Assembly (NCBI RefSeq): GCF_049546785.1
Contig: NZ_JBMWAN010000002.1
Location: 496,001-560,000 of the forward strand
Direction: 5' to 3'
Source of the DNA: Nitrospira_D sp035465795
Lineage (GTDB): Bacteria > Nitrospirota > Nitrospiria > Nitrospirales > Nitrospiraceae
Length of the DNA stretch: 64,000 nucleotides
The position numbers were made by a program, and so were the translations under genes. The notes beneath the pieces were generated by a model. It made no database searches and was not told the DNA's origin. It saw only the letters and a list, made by a program, of their open reading frames with translations. Positions 1-8,037 of this stretch are shown piece after piece; within the stretch, counting starts at the first letter, position 1, and every line of letters starts with the position of its first letter.

Positions 1-106
1 GGTTGGCCGGATCGGGGAATGTCTGTCTGGTCTATCTTGTCTGATTAGTCTATCTGGTTGGCCGAATCGGAACCCCCACCAGAGAAACCAGAAAGACCAG
101 ACAAAC
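1..106. repeat. dispersed TCTGGT-rich imperfect palindrome, copy 1
   Basis: The left arm is rich in TCTGGT/TCTATC words. The right arm, from about position 78, is their reverse-complement style (ACCAGA, AAGACCAGAC). The core TCTGGTTGGCCGAATCGG followed by CACCAGA matches a second copy near 894-970. It is non-coding and looks like a small dispersed palindromic element. The window edge cuts into it, so its true left end is unknown. Confidence 0.5.
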
Positions 107-143
107 TCGAGAGACGATCGACGGAAGACAGGACTCGTGATCG

Positions 144-425
144 TTAGCGACTGCCTGCCTTGATTTCGTATGTCGGGATCGGCGTTCCTGTCACACGGGC
201 ATAAAGGACAGCGGGATCGAGGTCGGCTCCGTTCGGCCAAAAGATGGTGCCCAGGTCCGGATGGACGCTCAGCTCTCGAAATCGATTGAGGTCTTTGAGA
301 GGGGCGAACACGCCCTCAAACCGAAGAATGGTTGCGAGATCGAGCTCACCCACCACTCCGTCTTCAAATCGAAGGCGGACATGATAGCCTTCCAGCGCAG
401 TGGCTTCCACGATATCTTTCAGCAT
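144..425 (-). CDS. DUF2442 domain protein
   Basis: This 93-residue protein matches the small DUF2442 family in size and pattern: an N-terminal beta-hairpin with an FEDG turn, then a central L-D-L-A stretch, and a C-terminal I-F-W-P-N-G-A-D-L segment. Its ATG lies four bases past the stop of the DUF4160 gene, so the two form one transcription unit. Adjacent DUF4160-DUF2442 pairs are common in bacterial accessory regions and are often suspected to be toxin-antitoxin-like. No biochemical role can be read from the sequence, and the pairing is the main clue. The C-terminus looks complete. Confidence 0.75.
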   Translation of the reverse strand: MLKDIVEATALEGYHVRLRFEDGVVGELDLATILRFEGVFAPLKDLNRFRELSVHPDLGTIFWPNGADLDPAVLYARVTGTPIPTYEIKAGSR

Positions 426-429
426 GGCC

Positions 430-690
430 TTACTCCAGCGGCTTGATCTTCTTGAGCGGGGCTCGCTGTTCCGCGAGCGCCCAGTCGTCTCTCAACTCGC
501 CCTGATGTAGTGCCCCCCACTCGGCAACTAACCCCAACACCCGTGGCGGCAAGTGGCCGTCCAAGAGCATCAGCGAGTCAATTGTCATTATAGCCTTGTG
601 CTCACCATAGCGCACATGAAAATGCGGCGGGGCATGATCATCATAGAACATCGTGATGATGATACCGAAGAAACGACACAACTCAGGCAT
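430..690 (-). CDS. DUF4160 domain protein
   Basis: This 86-residue protein carries the DUF4160 signature: an F-x-G-I-x-I-x-M-F-Y-D-D-H opening, P-P-H-F-H-V-R-Y-G at residues 22-30, and a late segment with W-A-L-A-E-Q. The ATG at 690 is preceded by a good AGGAGAGG site. It lies immediately upstream of the DUF2442 gene in the same operon. The histidine-rich middle could bind metal, but that is inference. The pair resembles a two-gene addiction module, with no demonstrated activity known to me. Confidence 0.8.
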   Translation of the reverse strand: MPELCRFFGIIITMFYDDHAPPHFHVRYGEHKAIMTIDSLMLLDGHLPPRVLGLVAEWGALHQGELRDDWALAEQRAPLKKIKPLE

Positions 691-893
691 TCTTCACCTC
701 TCCTTGCCGTTCGTTGCCGCCGCAGCTTACCCCGTTCCTCGCGATAAATCATGCCCCCTCCAGAGAGGCCTCCTCGGAAGTGCTGAGTCATGGGTGCTGG
801 GGGCGAGGTCCTGAGTCCTGAGCGAGACGCGGGGCCATGGAAGACGTTCGATGTGAGGCGTGAAAGGTGAAACGTAAGGGGTGGGAGCGGAGA

Positions 894-970
894 TGGTTGG
901 CCTGGTTTGTCTCGTTCATCTGGTCTGTCTGGTTGGTCGGACTGGAAACCTCACCAGAAAGATCAGATAC
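894..970. repeat. dispersed TCTGGT-rich imperfect palindrome, copy 2
   Basis: This element has left-arm words TCTGGTCTGTCTGGTTGG, then CGGACTGGAA, and a right arm CACCAGAAAGATCAGAT. It aligns by eye with the element at the window start, in the same order: TCTGGTTGG, CGGA, CACCAGA. The two copies bracket the DUF4160/DUF2442 pair. Confidence 0.5.
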
Positions 971-1032
971 ACTACACGGACTAGAACTTATCTCAACATC
1001 ATGCTTCCGGCATCTCGACGCTCTGTCTGTTC

Positions 1033-1051
1033 CCCTCCTTCGTAAGGAGGG
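1033..1051. repeat. short perfect palindrome CCCTCCTT/AAGGAGGG
   Basis: An 8-bp perfect stem (CCCTCCTT, AAGGAGGG) surrounds the three-base loop CGT. A near copy sits about 100 bp downstream. The context is non-coding. This type of word is typical of small dispersed REP-like sequences. A terminator role is less likely because no T-run follows on either strand. Confidence 0.5.
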
Positions 1052-1140
1052 ATAGGGGAGGTCGAAGCGCTGACCGGCCACCATGGCTATGTTCGGCCCA
1101 CATGAGCAGGAGTTGCCGGCCGGGACTCTACCCCTCCTAG

Positions 1141-1161
1141 CCTCTCCTTATAAAGGGGAGG
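1141..1161. repeat. short palindrome CCTCTCCTT/AAGGGGAGG
   Basis: A 9-bp stem with one mismatch surrounds an ATA loop. It is the sister of the palindrome at 1033-1051 and lies just downstream of the HTH gene, which is on the minus strand. It could act as that gene's transcript end, but no T-run is visible. Confidence 0.4.
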
Positions 1162-1212
1162 AAGATTGTGAGATAGGTTCTAGACAGACAAGTCCGTGCG
1201 CGGCATCCGGCC

Positions 1213-1530
1213 CTACGCAGCCCGGTGAGTGTTCGGACCCGGCTCCATGACAATATCGAGTCGCCCTCCGCAGGCCAGGACGATTCTCTGCAGGGTGCGG
1301 AGTTGGTAGCGATCGTACTCCGCGTTTTCGTACCGGCTGATGGCAGAGGCCATAGTCTTCGCCCGCTGCGCCACTTGTGCCTGAGTGAGTCCCGCCTCCT
1401 GGCGCAGCCGGGAGAGCTGCTCGCCGATGGCCAACTTCTGCACTTCCTCGTCAAATCCTTTGCGGAACCTTGGACTTGCCAGTTTGCTCTCCAGCCACCC
1501 CTTGCGCGCCCGCGCCGCTTTAGTGGTCAT
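1213..1530 (-). CDS. XRE/HigA-like helix-turn-helix antitoxin, orphan
   Basis: The protein has 105 residues. The central helix-turn-helix (about residues 35-75) has the XRE pattern L-R-x-E-A-G-L-T-Q-A-Q-V-A, then A-x-A-I-S-R-Y-E-N-A. The C-terminus resembles HigA-type antitoxins of the 'E-Y-D-R-Y-Q-L-R-T-L' kind. The partner HigB/RelE-type toxin normally lies directly upstream. Here the upstream slot holds only a decayed repeat-gene fragment (1541-1709), whose last codons supply the ribosome site GGGAG just before this ATG. It is therefore an orphan antitoxin, perhaps a remnant that still binds DNA. Confidence 0.75.
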   Translation of the reverse strand: MTTKAARARKGWLESKLASPRFRKGFDEEVQKLAIGEQLSRLRQEAGLTQAQVAQRAKTMASAISRYENAEYDRYQLRTLQRIVLACGGRLDIVMEPGPNTHRAA

Positions 1531-1540
1531 GCTTCACTCT

Positions 1541-1709
1541 CCCTTCAATCCTCCACCCTCTCCCATAGGGATTGTTCGGCGAATCGGGCCTGATCGGACT
1601 TCCTGCTCCAAATTGGTTATTCAGCGAGTCTGGCGAGAAGGGCGAGCCATACCGGCCGAACTGGTTGCTCGTCGAATCGGGATCGAACGGATTGGCGCTC
1701 AGCTTGCCG
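1541..1709 (-). pseudogene. 3' fragment of the NPFG-repeat gene (fragment R1)
   Basis: Read on the minus strand this translates as the C-terminal half of the intact protein at 8288-8719, from G-K-L-S-A-N-P-F-D-P-D-S-T-S-N through N-N-P-Y-G-R-G-W-R-I-E-G-R. Homology starts abruptly after an unrelated R-I-L-R-L-C segment. The original stop has been lost and the frame runs on into the HTH start region. No signal peptide or start is present. It is the longest of the three decayed fragments in the first island. Confidence 0.75.
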
Positions 1710-1812
1710 CAGAGGCGAAGGATTCGCGAAGCCTGTGGAGGGGGCAAGGACGTGCTGATCGTTGAGGATGGGAGCCGAGGGATTCTCACGCGTGAGGGAG
1801 CGACGGATCGCG

Positions 1813-2040
1813 CTAGGCGGCTGCGTAGGTCCTCACGTCCACTTGTACTCCCGCGCGGACGGCCTCTTCTGCTGTCTTGAGGAGACTCGCCGTGACCAGT
1901 TCTTCAATGTACTCTTCGCCGCAATTCGCACACACCCGTGCCGGTACGCCCTTGATGACGACGGTGGCGTTATCGCGCTCAAGAGTGACTGTCGCTGCCC
2001 CCGGATGGGTTTCCCCGGTTTTACAAATCATACAATTCAT
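1813..2040 (-). CDS. YgiT/MqsA-type zinc-finger antitoxin
   Basis: This short protein has C-x2-C (C-M-I-C) at its start and C-A-N-C-G-E-E-Y near residue 40. That is the paired zinc-ribbon layout of YgiT-type antitoxins, here without the C-terminal HTH domain of full MqsA. The ATG at 2040 overlaps the stop of the upstream DUF4258 gene (ATGA), so translation is probably coupled. The partner is the DUF4258 protein. The likely role is neutralising that toxin, from family knowledge. Confidence 0.8.
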   Translation of the reverse strand: MNCMICKTGETHPGAATVTLERDNATVVIKGVPARVCANCGEEYIEELVTASLLKTAEEAVRAGVQVDVRTYAAA

Positions 2041-2324
2041 CGAGATCTCCTCTTCTTGAATTCTCCGCCCCACTCTCCGGCATCCGGCTGATAGACGGTC
2101 ACGATGATCGTTTCCTGGTCCGGCACATTATCGGCCGCCACCACATGTATGGGGCGAGTCCCGTTCCATCCCAAGATGAGGCGACTGGGAAAGGGCTTGT
2201 CTGCCGGATAAGTCGCAATGGTCTCGCCTGCTTCGACCACTCGCTTGACCTCTTCCTGACTAATCTTTCGTTGAAACATCCTTTGAATGGCGTGAACCCG
2301 GAAGACCAGACGAAATTGGCTCAT
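2037..2324 (-). CDS. DUF4258 domain protein, probable toxin
   Basis: This protein of about 95 residues has the DUF4258 pattern: H-A-x-x-R-M-x-x-R-x-I-S at residues 10-21, V-x-E-V-V-E-A-G-E-T-I, P-S-R-L-I-L-G, P-I-H-V-V and I-I-V-T-V-Y-x-P. DUF4258 proteins are RelE-fold-like and usually pair with a YgiT zinc-finger antitoxin, as here (four-base overlap with the next gene). Start chosen at the ATG beginning M-S-Q-F-R, because upstream codons show no ribosome site. A ribonuclease toxin is the best guess from the family; catalysis is not shown. Confidence 0.75.
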   Translation of the reverse strand: MSQFRLVFRVHAIQRMFQRKISQEEVKRVVEAGETIATYPADKPFPSRLILGWNGTRPIHVVAADNVPDQETIIVTVYQPDAGEWGGEFKKRRSR

Positions 2325-2440
2325 GCTCTCGCGCCCCCTGCCAGGCAATCCCGTGTATTTTCGTATGTGGAGTCTAGCGCAACCCCGCGTTGAATGTCAT
2401 CTCACGGACAGTCTCTTTCTCATCCATCGTCTGCGATCGG

Positions 2441-2532
2441 GACTCCCCGCTCCTGATTGGTTGTTGAGCGAGTCGGGTGAAAAAGGCGAGCCATACCGGC
2501 CGAACTGGTTGCTGGTCGAATCGGGATCGAAC
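2441..2532 (-). pseudogene. internal fragment of the NPFG-repeat gene (fragment R2)
   Basis: The minus-strand translation keeps F-D-P-D-S-T-S-N-Q-F-G-R-Y-G, S-P-F-S-P-D-S-L-N-N and G-A-G-S-P-D. It then runs into unrelated sequence (R-R-R-W-M-R-K-R), so both ends are truncated relative to the intact gene at 8288-8719. It sits between the DUF4258/YgiT pair and the XRE/DUF1016 module. Confidence 0.7.
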
Positions 2533-2621
2533 ACCGACTTATCGACGAAGGAGTTGCCATAGGAACCAGGCTTGCGAAGGGCAAGAATCCATGACGCGAC
2601 GCCTTCGGCTCTCGTCACGCC

Positions 2622-2960
2622 TCAGGCCGATTTCAACGCCTTGCCTTGGGTGACGGGGACAAACCGGATTTCCACCCGCTGCTTCAAGGCGGATGCGATC
2701 CGATTCAGCATGGCAAGGGAATGTCCTTCATACTCGGCATCCTCCAGCCGACAGATGGCTGAGGCCGTCGTGCCCACCAGCTTGGCCAATTGCCGTTGTG
2801 TGAGACCCGCTCGAAGGCGTAGCACGGTCAGCTTCCGTGCCACGCTGTCGTTTGCCCGGGCTTCCTCTAGTCCCCTGACACGCTCGGGCCTCCCCTCGTA
2901 GTACCGACGGTAGAGTATCTGGACCGCGTCCGAGGTGGCCGTACGTTTTCGTTTTGCCAT
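2622..2960 (-). CDS. XRE-family HTH regulator of the DUF1016 module
   Basis: The HTH (about residues 45-85) reads L-R-L-R-A-G-L-T-Q-R-Q-L-A-K, then T-T-A-S-A-I-C-R-L-E-D. The lysine/arginine-rich N-terminus (K-R-K-R) is typical of DNA-binding antitoxins. The ATG at 2960 has an AGAGG site seven bases upstream; an in-frame ATG at 2966 is the alternative. It is directly downstream of the frameshifted DUF1016 gene, 22 bases away on the same strand. XRE genes are common beside accessory nuclease genes. Whether it is antitoxin or operon repressor is unknown. Confidence 0.75.
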   Translation of the reverse strand: MAKRKRTATSDAVQILYRRYYEGRPERVRGLEEARANDSVARKLTVLRLRAGLTQRQLAKLVGTTASAICRLEDAEYEGHSLAMLNRIASALKQRVEIRFVPVTQGKALKSA

Positions 2961-2982
2961 GTTCATTCCTCTCGATCGGATT

Positions 2983-4147
2983 TCACGGCTTCGCCAGCTG
3001 TTCCTCAGCCCACTCAACGAGCTTGCGCCGCAATTGGTCCTTCGACGGCAGGTACAACCGATATTCCTTGGCATGGATATTCGCGCCCTTCGGCAGGGTA
3101 ATGGTGACCAGCGCGTCGTGCTTTTTCTTGCACAGAATGATCCCGACCGTCGGATGTTCGTCTGCGGCCTTCACATACCGGTCGAAATAGTTCACGTACA
3201 TCTGCATCTGCCCGAGGTCTTGATGGGTCACCTTGCCGATCTTCAAGTCGATCAGCACGTAACAACGCAGCAGTCTGTTATAGAAGACCAGATCGACGAA
3301 GAAATGGTCCGTCTCGAAGGTAAAGCGCTTCTGGCGAGCTTCGAAAAGAAACCCCCTTGCCGAGTTCCAACAGGAACTGTTCGAGCTTGTCGATGATCGC
3401 CGATTCCAGGTCGGTTTCTGAATAGGCGGCCTTTTCATCGAGCCCGAGAAACTCCAGGACGTACGGTTCTTTCAGCAGGTCTTGCGGCCTTCCGACGATC
3501 TGGCCGTGCTGCGCCAACTTGCGGATGCCGCTCTTGTCCCGGCTTAGCGCGAGACGTTCGTAGAGACTGGCGTTGAACTGGCGCTTGAGTTCCGGCAAGG
3601 TCCAACTGCTTCGTGACGATTCAATCTCGTAGAACGCGCGTTCGTCCGCGTCGTCGATGCCCAGGAGGAAGACGTACTGGGACCAACCCAGCGGAAATGG
3701 TTGAGGGAATTGTGCCGGTGGTCCCGGCACGAAAGGGGTACTCGGTGCCGATTTACCAGACGCGGTCTGGCGTTTTTCGCTGAAGCCGGCCTTCCATTTG
3801 CCAGATGTCATCTGGCGAATCTGCGAGCTGCGGTCCCGATACACGAGAAAGAAGTTCCGCATATTTTGGAGGTTCGACCGAGAATACCCTCTCCCGAACT
3901 CCTCCGTGAGCCGATCCGCCAATTCACCGAGCACACGCTTTCCATATTCGGCCCTCGCGGCACCCTGCTGTTCATGCTCGACGATACGGCGGCCGATCTC
4001 GAAGCTGGTCAAGACTTGGAGAGTATCCACGCTGCGGACGATCGCCCGGCGCGCTGAGAGGATCAGGTCGCGGATATCAGCCAGCAGCTTCTCAACCTGT
4101 CCGGTCGCGGCCTTTGCGATGGGAGCCCCCCTCTTCTTACCTGCCAT
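2983..4147 (-). pseudogene. DUF1016 (YhcG-like) PD-(D/E)XK nuclease, frameshifted
   Basis: The first frame (start ATG 4147, after AAGGA) encodes the DUF1016 N-terminal domain with W-S-Q-Y and a central R-S-S-R-S-S-W-T-L-P-E-L-K-R-Q segment. The second frame (to 2983) encodes the nuclease half: F-E-T-D-H-F-F-V-D-L-V-F-Y, V-L-I-D-L-K-I-G and L-G-Q-M-Q-M-Y-V-N-Y-F-D. They join if one G is removed from the five-G run (minus strand) near 3352-3356, which restores L-G-K-G-F-L-F-E. As written, the ORF breaks after the D-L-E-S-A-I-I-D-K-L-E-Q-F stretch. It is either a real null allele or a homopolymer sequencing error. Family proteins process branched DNA or act in accessory defence modules. Confidence 0.8.
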
Positions 4148-4318
4148 TATCACGTCCTTTCAGTCGGCTGCATTCCGAACAATTCTGGCGCAGGCTACCT
4201 CTTTCCGCAGAGAAAATCACCCCGCGTTCAGGTCATGAGGAACACCCTCGCCCACACAACTGAACGAGCCCCCATCAGGGTCTCTACCGGCGCTTTCTTG
4301 CCATCACCTCACCTCCCC

Positions 4319-4437
4319 CCTTCAATCCTCCACCCTTCCCGTAGGGATTATCCGGTGAGTCGGGCCTGAACGGATTCCCCGCGCCTGATTGGTTATTCAA
4401 CGAGTCAGGCGAAAACGGCGAGCCGTAGCGGCCGAAT
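4319..4437 (-). pseudogene. 3' fragment of the NPFG-repeat gene (fragment R3)
   Basis: The translation F-G-R-Y-G-S-P-F-S-P-D, then D-N-P-Y-G-K-G-W-R-I-E-G, is the extreme C-terminus of the gene at 8288-8719, with no start or signal peptide. It lies between the DUF1016 module and the large nuclease/helicase. Apart from this fragment, the stretch 4148-4495 holds no gene that I can support. Confidence 0.7.
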
Positions 4438-4495
4438 GTCAGAACAAATGAACCTGAACTCTTCTCTCAGCCGCCCGTCGGTCGCATCGGCTTGG

Positions 4496-7400
4496 TCATC
4501 CACCGGCCTGCTGGGCTGGACGATCCGCCAATTTGCAGAACAGATTCAGGAGCATCATTTCGTCAAGAGACCCTGGAATGGCGCAAGCGATCCGGGGATC
4601 GGCCACCACCACCGCCAGACATTGTGCCCGTGAGATCGCCACGTTGATGCGGTTCCGGTCCAAAATGAACGCCAAGCCCCGGGAGCCGTATTCGCCATAA
4701 CTGGAGCAGAGGGACAGGATGCAGACCGGGGCTTCCTGCCCTTGAAACTTGTCCACGCTCCCCACCCGTGCTCCTTGGGGCAATGCAGCTTGCAGTGCGC
4801 GGACCTGCGCGTTGTAGGGGGCGATGAAGAGAAAGTCGTCCAGCGCCAGTGGCCTCGTCTTGCCTTCTTTATCCGTATAACGACGACCAGACAGCTCATC
4901 GTAGATCGCCTTGACCCGCTCGACCTCCTCCTCGCTCTGCTGGATGTTCCCATCATGCTCGACCGCGCTGAAGAGGATCCCGCTTTCGCTGGTGATGAGT
5001 CCGCTCGCACCGGATGGGACCGCGATCTTCTGCCTGGCACAGTCCGGATGGGACACGAGCCGTTTCTCGTAGATGCTCTCGGAGATGAAGCGGCAGACGG
5101 AGGGGTGCATCCGGCGGGACTCGCCGAGGAACAGGCCGTAGCCTGCCGGGACGACCGCATGAAACACCGGCGCATCGGGCAGGCTTGCCGTTGTGTCCTT
5201 AAGCGCATATTGCAAGGCGGACAATCCTGCATCGCCAGGATGGGAGCCCTGCACCGGTTGTTCGAGCTGCATCTGGTCGCCGAGGAGCACCAGGTTCTTC
5301 GCGCATCGAGCCATGGCCACGGCGTTGGCCAGAGCCACCTGGCCTGCTTCATCGATGAACAGGAAATCGAGTGCCCCTTCCCACTCGGGCCTGGTAAAGA
5401 GCCAGGCCGTTCCCCCCACGACGCCTGCTGTATAGGCCCCGCGCGCCTCACTTGTATCTTGGACGTACTGCAGACCAGGGTTAGCAGAAAACAGCGGGCC
5501 TTCCGCTTCCCCCCCGACTTTGATTCCCTCCAGATTCCTTCCGGCCTCCCTTGCCGTGTCGCCGCAGGCCAGGAGCAGGTTCACGACGGCCTTGTGGCTG
5601 TTGGAGGCGATGCCGATCTTCTTTCCGGCGCCGAGGAGGGAGACGATGACCTGGGAGGCGGTAAAGGTCTTGCCGGTGCCGGGAGGCCCCTGGATGACCA
5701 GGCACCCGCCGGCCATGGAACCGGCAACCCGGATGGCGGCCAGGGCCGTGGATTCTCCGTCGAATTGCAGCTGTGTGGCGGGCGGCAGACGGTTGAAGAG
5801 CGCAGCCACCGGAGCAGGGAGAGCGTCAGACAAATGCCGCGAAGCCACGTCAGCCAGCGCATCCTGAATGGGTTTCGCCGAGACGTATTCGTCCGGGAGC
5901 AGTGACCCTCGCGACGGGAACGCGCCTCCCAGCTTCTCGTTCAGCCCCTTCCTGCCTATCTTGAGCGCCAGCGTCCCGGTAGAAATATCCAACGAAGACA
6001 GAGTGAGCTTCGCGTCTAAATTATGCGTGAACATCACTCTGGACTTGTCACCGGCTGCCAGCTTGCATTCCTGTGACGGATCGAACCGGTAGGCTTGCAC
6101 GAGCGACTGCTTGTCGGGCAATGGAGATCCAATGGCTTGCAGGCCCTCGATGCAGGCAGGATCGTCGCGGAGCACGTCGGCCGTGGCGGCCGCCCGGTCG
6201 AACATGCGCCACCACATGGGCTTTTCTTCCCGCCGGTGGAAGTCGATCAGGTTGGCGAGGGCCACCGACAACGCGTCCTGCCGCTTACGGAGCTTGGCCG
6301 CTGTGTCCAGTCGAGCCACGATCTCCGGCGGCAATTCCGGTGGCGTCGATGGGGCAGGGACAGCCACAGCCTGGGCCGCAGCGATCTTGTGTTCCCCCGC
6401 TGCCTTCCTCAGCCATTGCAGCAACTCCGCCGTGGACTTGCAGTCGTCCTCGTTGTAGTCGCGGATGCCCTTCAGGATGGGGCTCTTGTTCCAATCCTTC
6501 GGCTGTCCGCTCTCGATCCAGCGGGCGTACTGCACGATCGAGTCGGCGGCCGTGGCGACCTCCGTGGTGCGCTTCGGCCGGTAAAGCCGCTCCACGGACT
6601 TGATGGAATAGCTGTCCTCCCCGATGCGCAGCCCGTGGCGGACGACCTGATAGAGGTCCACAAACACGTTCTTCCGGAGCAGCTCATCCACCTCGTCCTG
6701 ACGGGTGTCGTGGTAGGTGCTCAACCGCCTCACCGCGCTGACCTCGTAGGCGGCGTAGTGGTAGATGTGCAGGCCCGGATGCTCCTTCCAGCGGGTGACC
6801 ACCCAGTCCACAAACCCTTCGAAGGCGCGCTTTTCCTCCTCGCGGTCGTGGGCCCACCAATCCATGAAGTCCCATGAACCGGGCTGTCCGTTGCTCGTGC
6901 AGACCCCGAACAAATATTCCAACCCGCCTGGCGCCAGGGGGTACCCCTCCATGTCGAAGAAGACGTCCGCCGGATGATCCGGCGGTAGAGCAGCAAGGCC
7001 CACCGGTTCGCCGGTCACGCCGGCTTGCGGCAGCAGTTCGTAGCGCGGCGGAGCCTCGGGCCTGGCCAGCCGGTCGAGGCGCGTCTGGCGTTGGAGGCGC
7101 GCCTGCCCGACAAGCGTCTCCAGCGAGTCCTGGTCGAGTTTGGGAACCCTCCTGCCTGAGGCTGCGGCCAGATCCTCCACCCTGGCGATCCCCGCCCGCT
7201 TGAGCTTCTTGATCTGGCCGACCGTAATGCCGGCCACCAGCACGAGGTGGTCCCGCTCGTGGAAGAACTGCTCCGCATGGGAGGTCCAGCGACCGTGATC
7301 GGCGCGCGGCAGCGGCTCCGGACGATCTGCCAGGTTGCCGGTGAAGCCCTCCTGCATGGCCAAAAAGCCGGCCTTGAGGCTGCGATAGTAATGAATGAAA

Positions 7401-7933
7401 TCTTCGACGCGGAACTCGACCTTCTCCCTGGTGCCCAGGATGATCCCGAACTTCTCCGGCATCGGCGAACCGGTCATGTCTGCCAACATGTCGGAATAGC
7501 AGCAGAGCTGAACGGCATAGTAGGGCTTGGGGGAGCGGGCGAGCTTCGTGTCCCACACCTGATAACGTCCGGCACCATCCAGCATCAGAAAGTCGGCAAA
7601 CCCGGCGAATGGCCCGCTTCCTAGCGCCGCCTGATAAATGACGGGGACCTTCGCCCTGATGGCGGCCAAGGTCTGCTCCCGGGCGCCGGCGGGATCGTTT
7701 TTGGAGATCTCGATTAGGGCGGCGCCTGACGACTTGAGGTCCTCCAGCACCGCCCGTTCGTGTTCTTCGCCGGTTTGGGCGATCAGTGTTTCATCCTCCG
7801 TGGCCTCATCCGGCCTCACCGCGCCGGGATTCTCCAAACGGTACCGGTCCATCCAGGACGAAAACGGCGAGGCCAGATAACGCACAAGATCGCTCGGCGA
7901 GTACAACAGTTGTCCTGAGCCATTCTTCTTCAT
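4496..7933 (-). CDS. TM0106-type RecB-like nuclease fused to a superfamily 1 helicase
   Basis: The protein has 1145 residues. The N-terminal third is RecB-like PD-(D/E)XK in style (Y-S-P-S-D-L-V-R-Y-L-A, later D-T-K-L-A-R). Around residue 322 an RNase H-like exonuclease segment begins (V-F-F-D-M-E-G-Y-P, later Y-N-E-D-D-C). The helicase half has Walker A G-P-P-G-T-G-K-T near residue 750, Walker B F-I-D-E-A-G near 855, and C-terminal motifs D-K-F-Q-G-Q-E and N-V-A-I-S-R-A. This order matches the TM0106 family of putative DNA processing enzymes. It is a single-gene unit in the accessory region and complete at both ends. Possible roles are recombination, repair or defence against foreign DNA; the sequence does not decide. 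Confidence 0.85.
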   Translation of the reverse strand: MKKNGSGQLLYSPSDLVRYLASPFSSWMDRYRLENPGAVRPDEATEDETLIAQTGEEHERAVLEDLKSSGAALIEISKNDPAGAREQTLAAIRAKVPVIYQAALGSGPFAGFADFLMLDGAGRYQVWDTKLARSPKPYYAVQLCCYSDMLADMTGSPMPEKFGIILGTREKVEFRVEDFIHYYRSLKAGFLAMQEGFTGNLADRPEPLPRADHGRWTSHAEQFFHERDHLVLVAGITVGQIKKLKRAGIARVEDLAAASGRRVPKLDQDSLETLVGQARLQRQTRLDRLARPEAPPRYELLPQAGVTGEPVGLAALPPDHPADVFFDMEGYPLAPGGLEYLFGVCTSNGQPGSWDFMDWWAHDREEEKRAFEGFVDWVVTRWKEHPGLHIYHYAAYEVSAVRRLSTYHDTRQDEVDELLRKNVFVDLYQVVRHGLRIGEDSYSIKSVERLYRPKRTTEVATAADSIVQYARWIESGQPKDWNKSPILKGIRDYNEDDCKSTAELLQWLRKAAGEHKIAAAQAVAVPAPSTPPELPPEIVARLDTAAKLRKRQDALSVALANLIDFHRREEKPMWWRMFDRAAATADVLRDDPACIEGLQAIGSPLPDKQSLVQAYRFDPSQECKLAAGDKSRVMFTHNLDAKLTLSSLDISTGTLALKIGRKGLNEKLGGAFPSRGSLLPDEYVSAKPIQDALADVASRHLSDALPAPVAALFNRLPPATQLQFDGESTALAAIRVAGSMAGGCLVIQGPPGTGKTFTASQVIVSLLGAGKKIGIASNSHKAVVNLLLACGDTAREAGRNLEGIKVGGEAEGPLFSANPGLQYVQDTSEARGAYTAGVVGGTAWLFTRPEWEGALDFLFIDEAGQVALANAVAMARCAKNLVLLGDQMQLEQPVQGSHPGDAGLSALQYALKDTTASLPDAPVFHAVVPAGYGLFLGESRRMHPSVCRFISESIYEKRLVSHPDCARQKIAVPSGASGLITSESGILFSAVEHDGNIQQSEEEVERVKAIYDELSGRRYTDKEGKTRPLALDDFLFIAPYNAQVRALQAALPQGARVGSVDKFQGQEAPVCILSLCSSYGEYGSRGLAFILDRNRINVAISRAQCLAVVVADPRIACAIPGSLDEMMLLNLFCKLADRPAQQAGG

Positions 7934-8037
7934 TCGAGCCCCTCAGATTTTGCTCGGCCAGGCCCATCCCCATACCGGGTTCTCACCGCCAACGCAATGA
8001 TTCGGCGGGGGTGTGAGCATGGCCACGGGTGATGATG

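Larger units (their letters stand above)
691..1212. other. 522-bp non-coding stretch with dispersed repeats
   Basis: No gene was found here. The short open frames have no ribosome site and no family resemblance. The stretch holds one TCTGGT element (894-970) and two CCCTCCTT-type palindromes (1033-1051 and 1141-1161), so it reads as repeat-laden spacer between two accessory gene modules. Confidence 0.6.

Noticed and set aside
4742..5905. 387-codon open frame opposite the nuclease-helicase
   Set aside because: An antisense shadow with biased composition and no motif.
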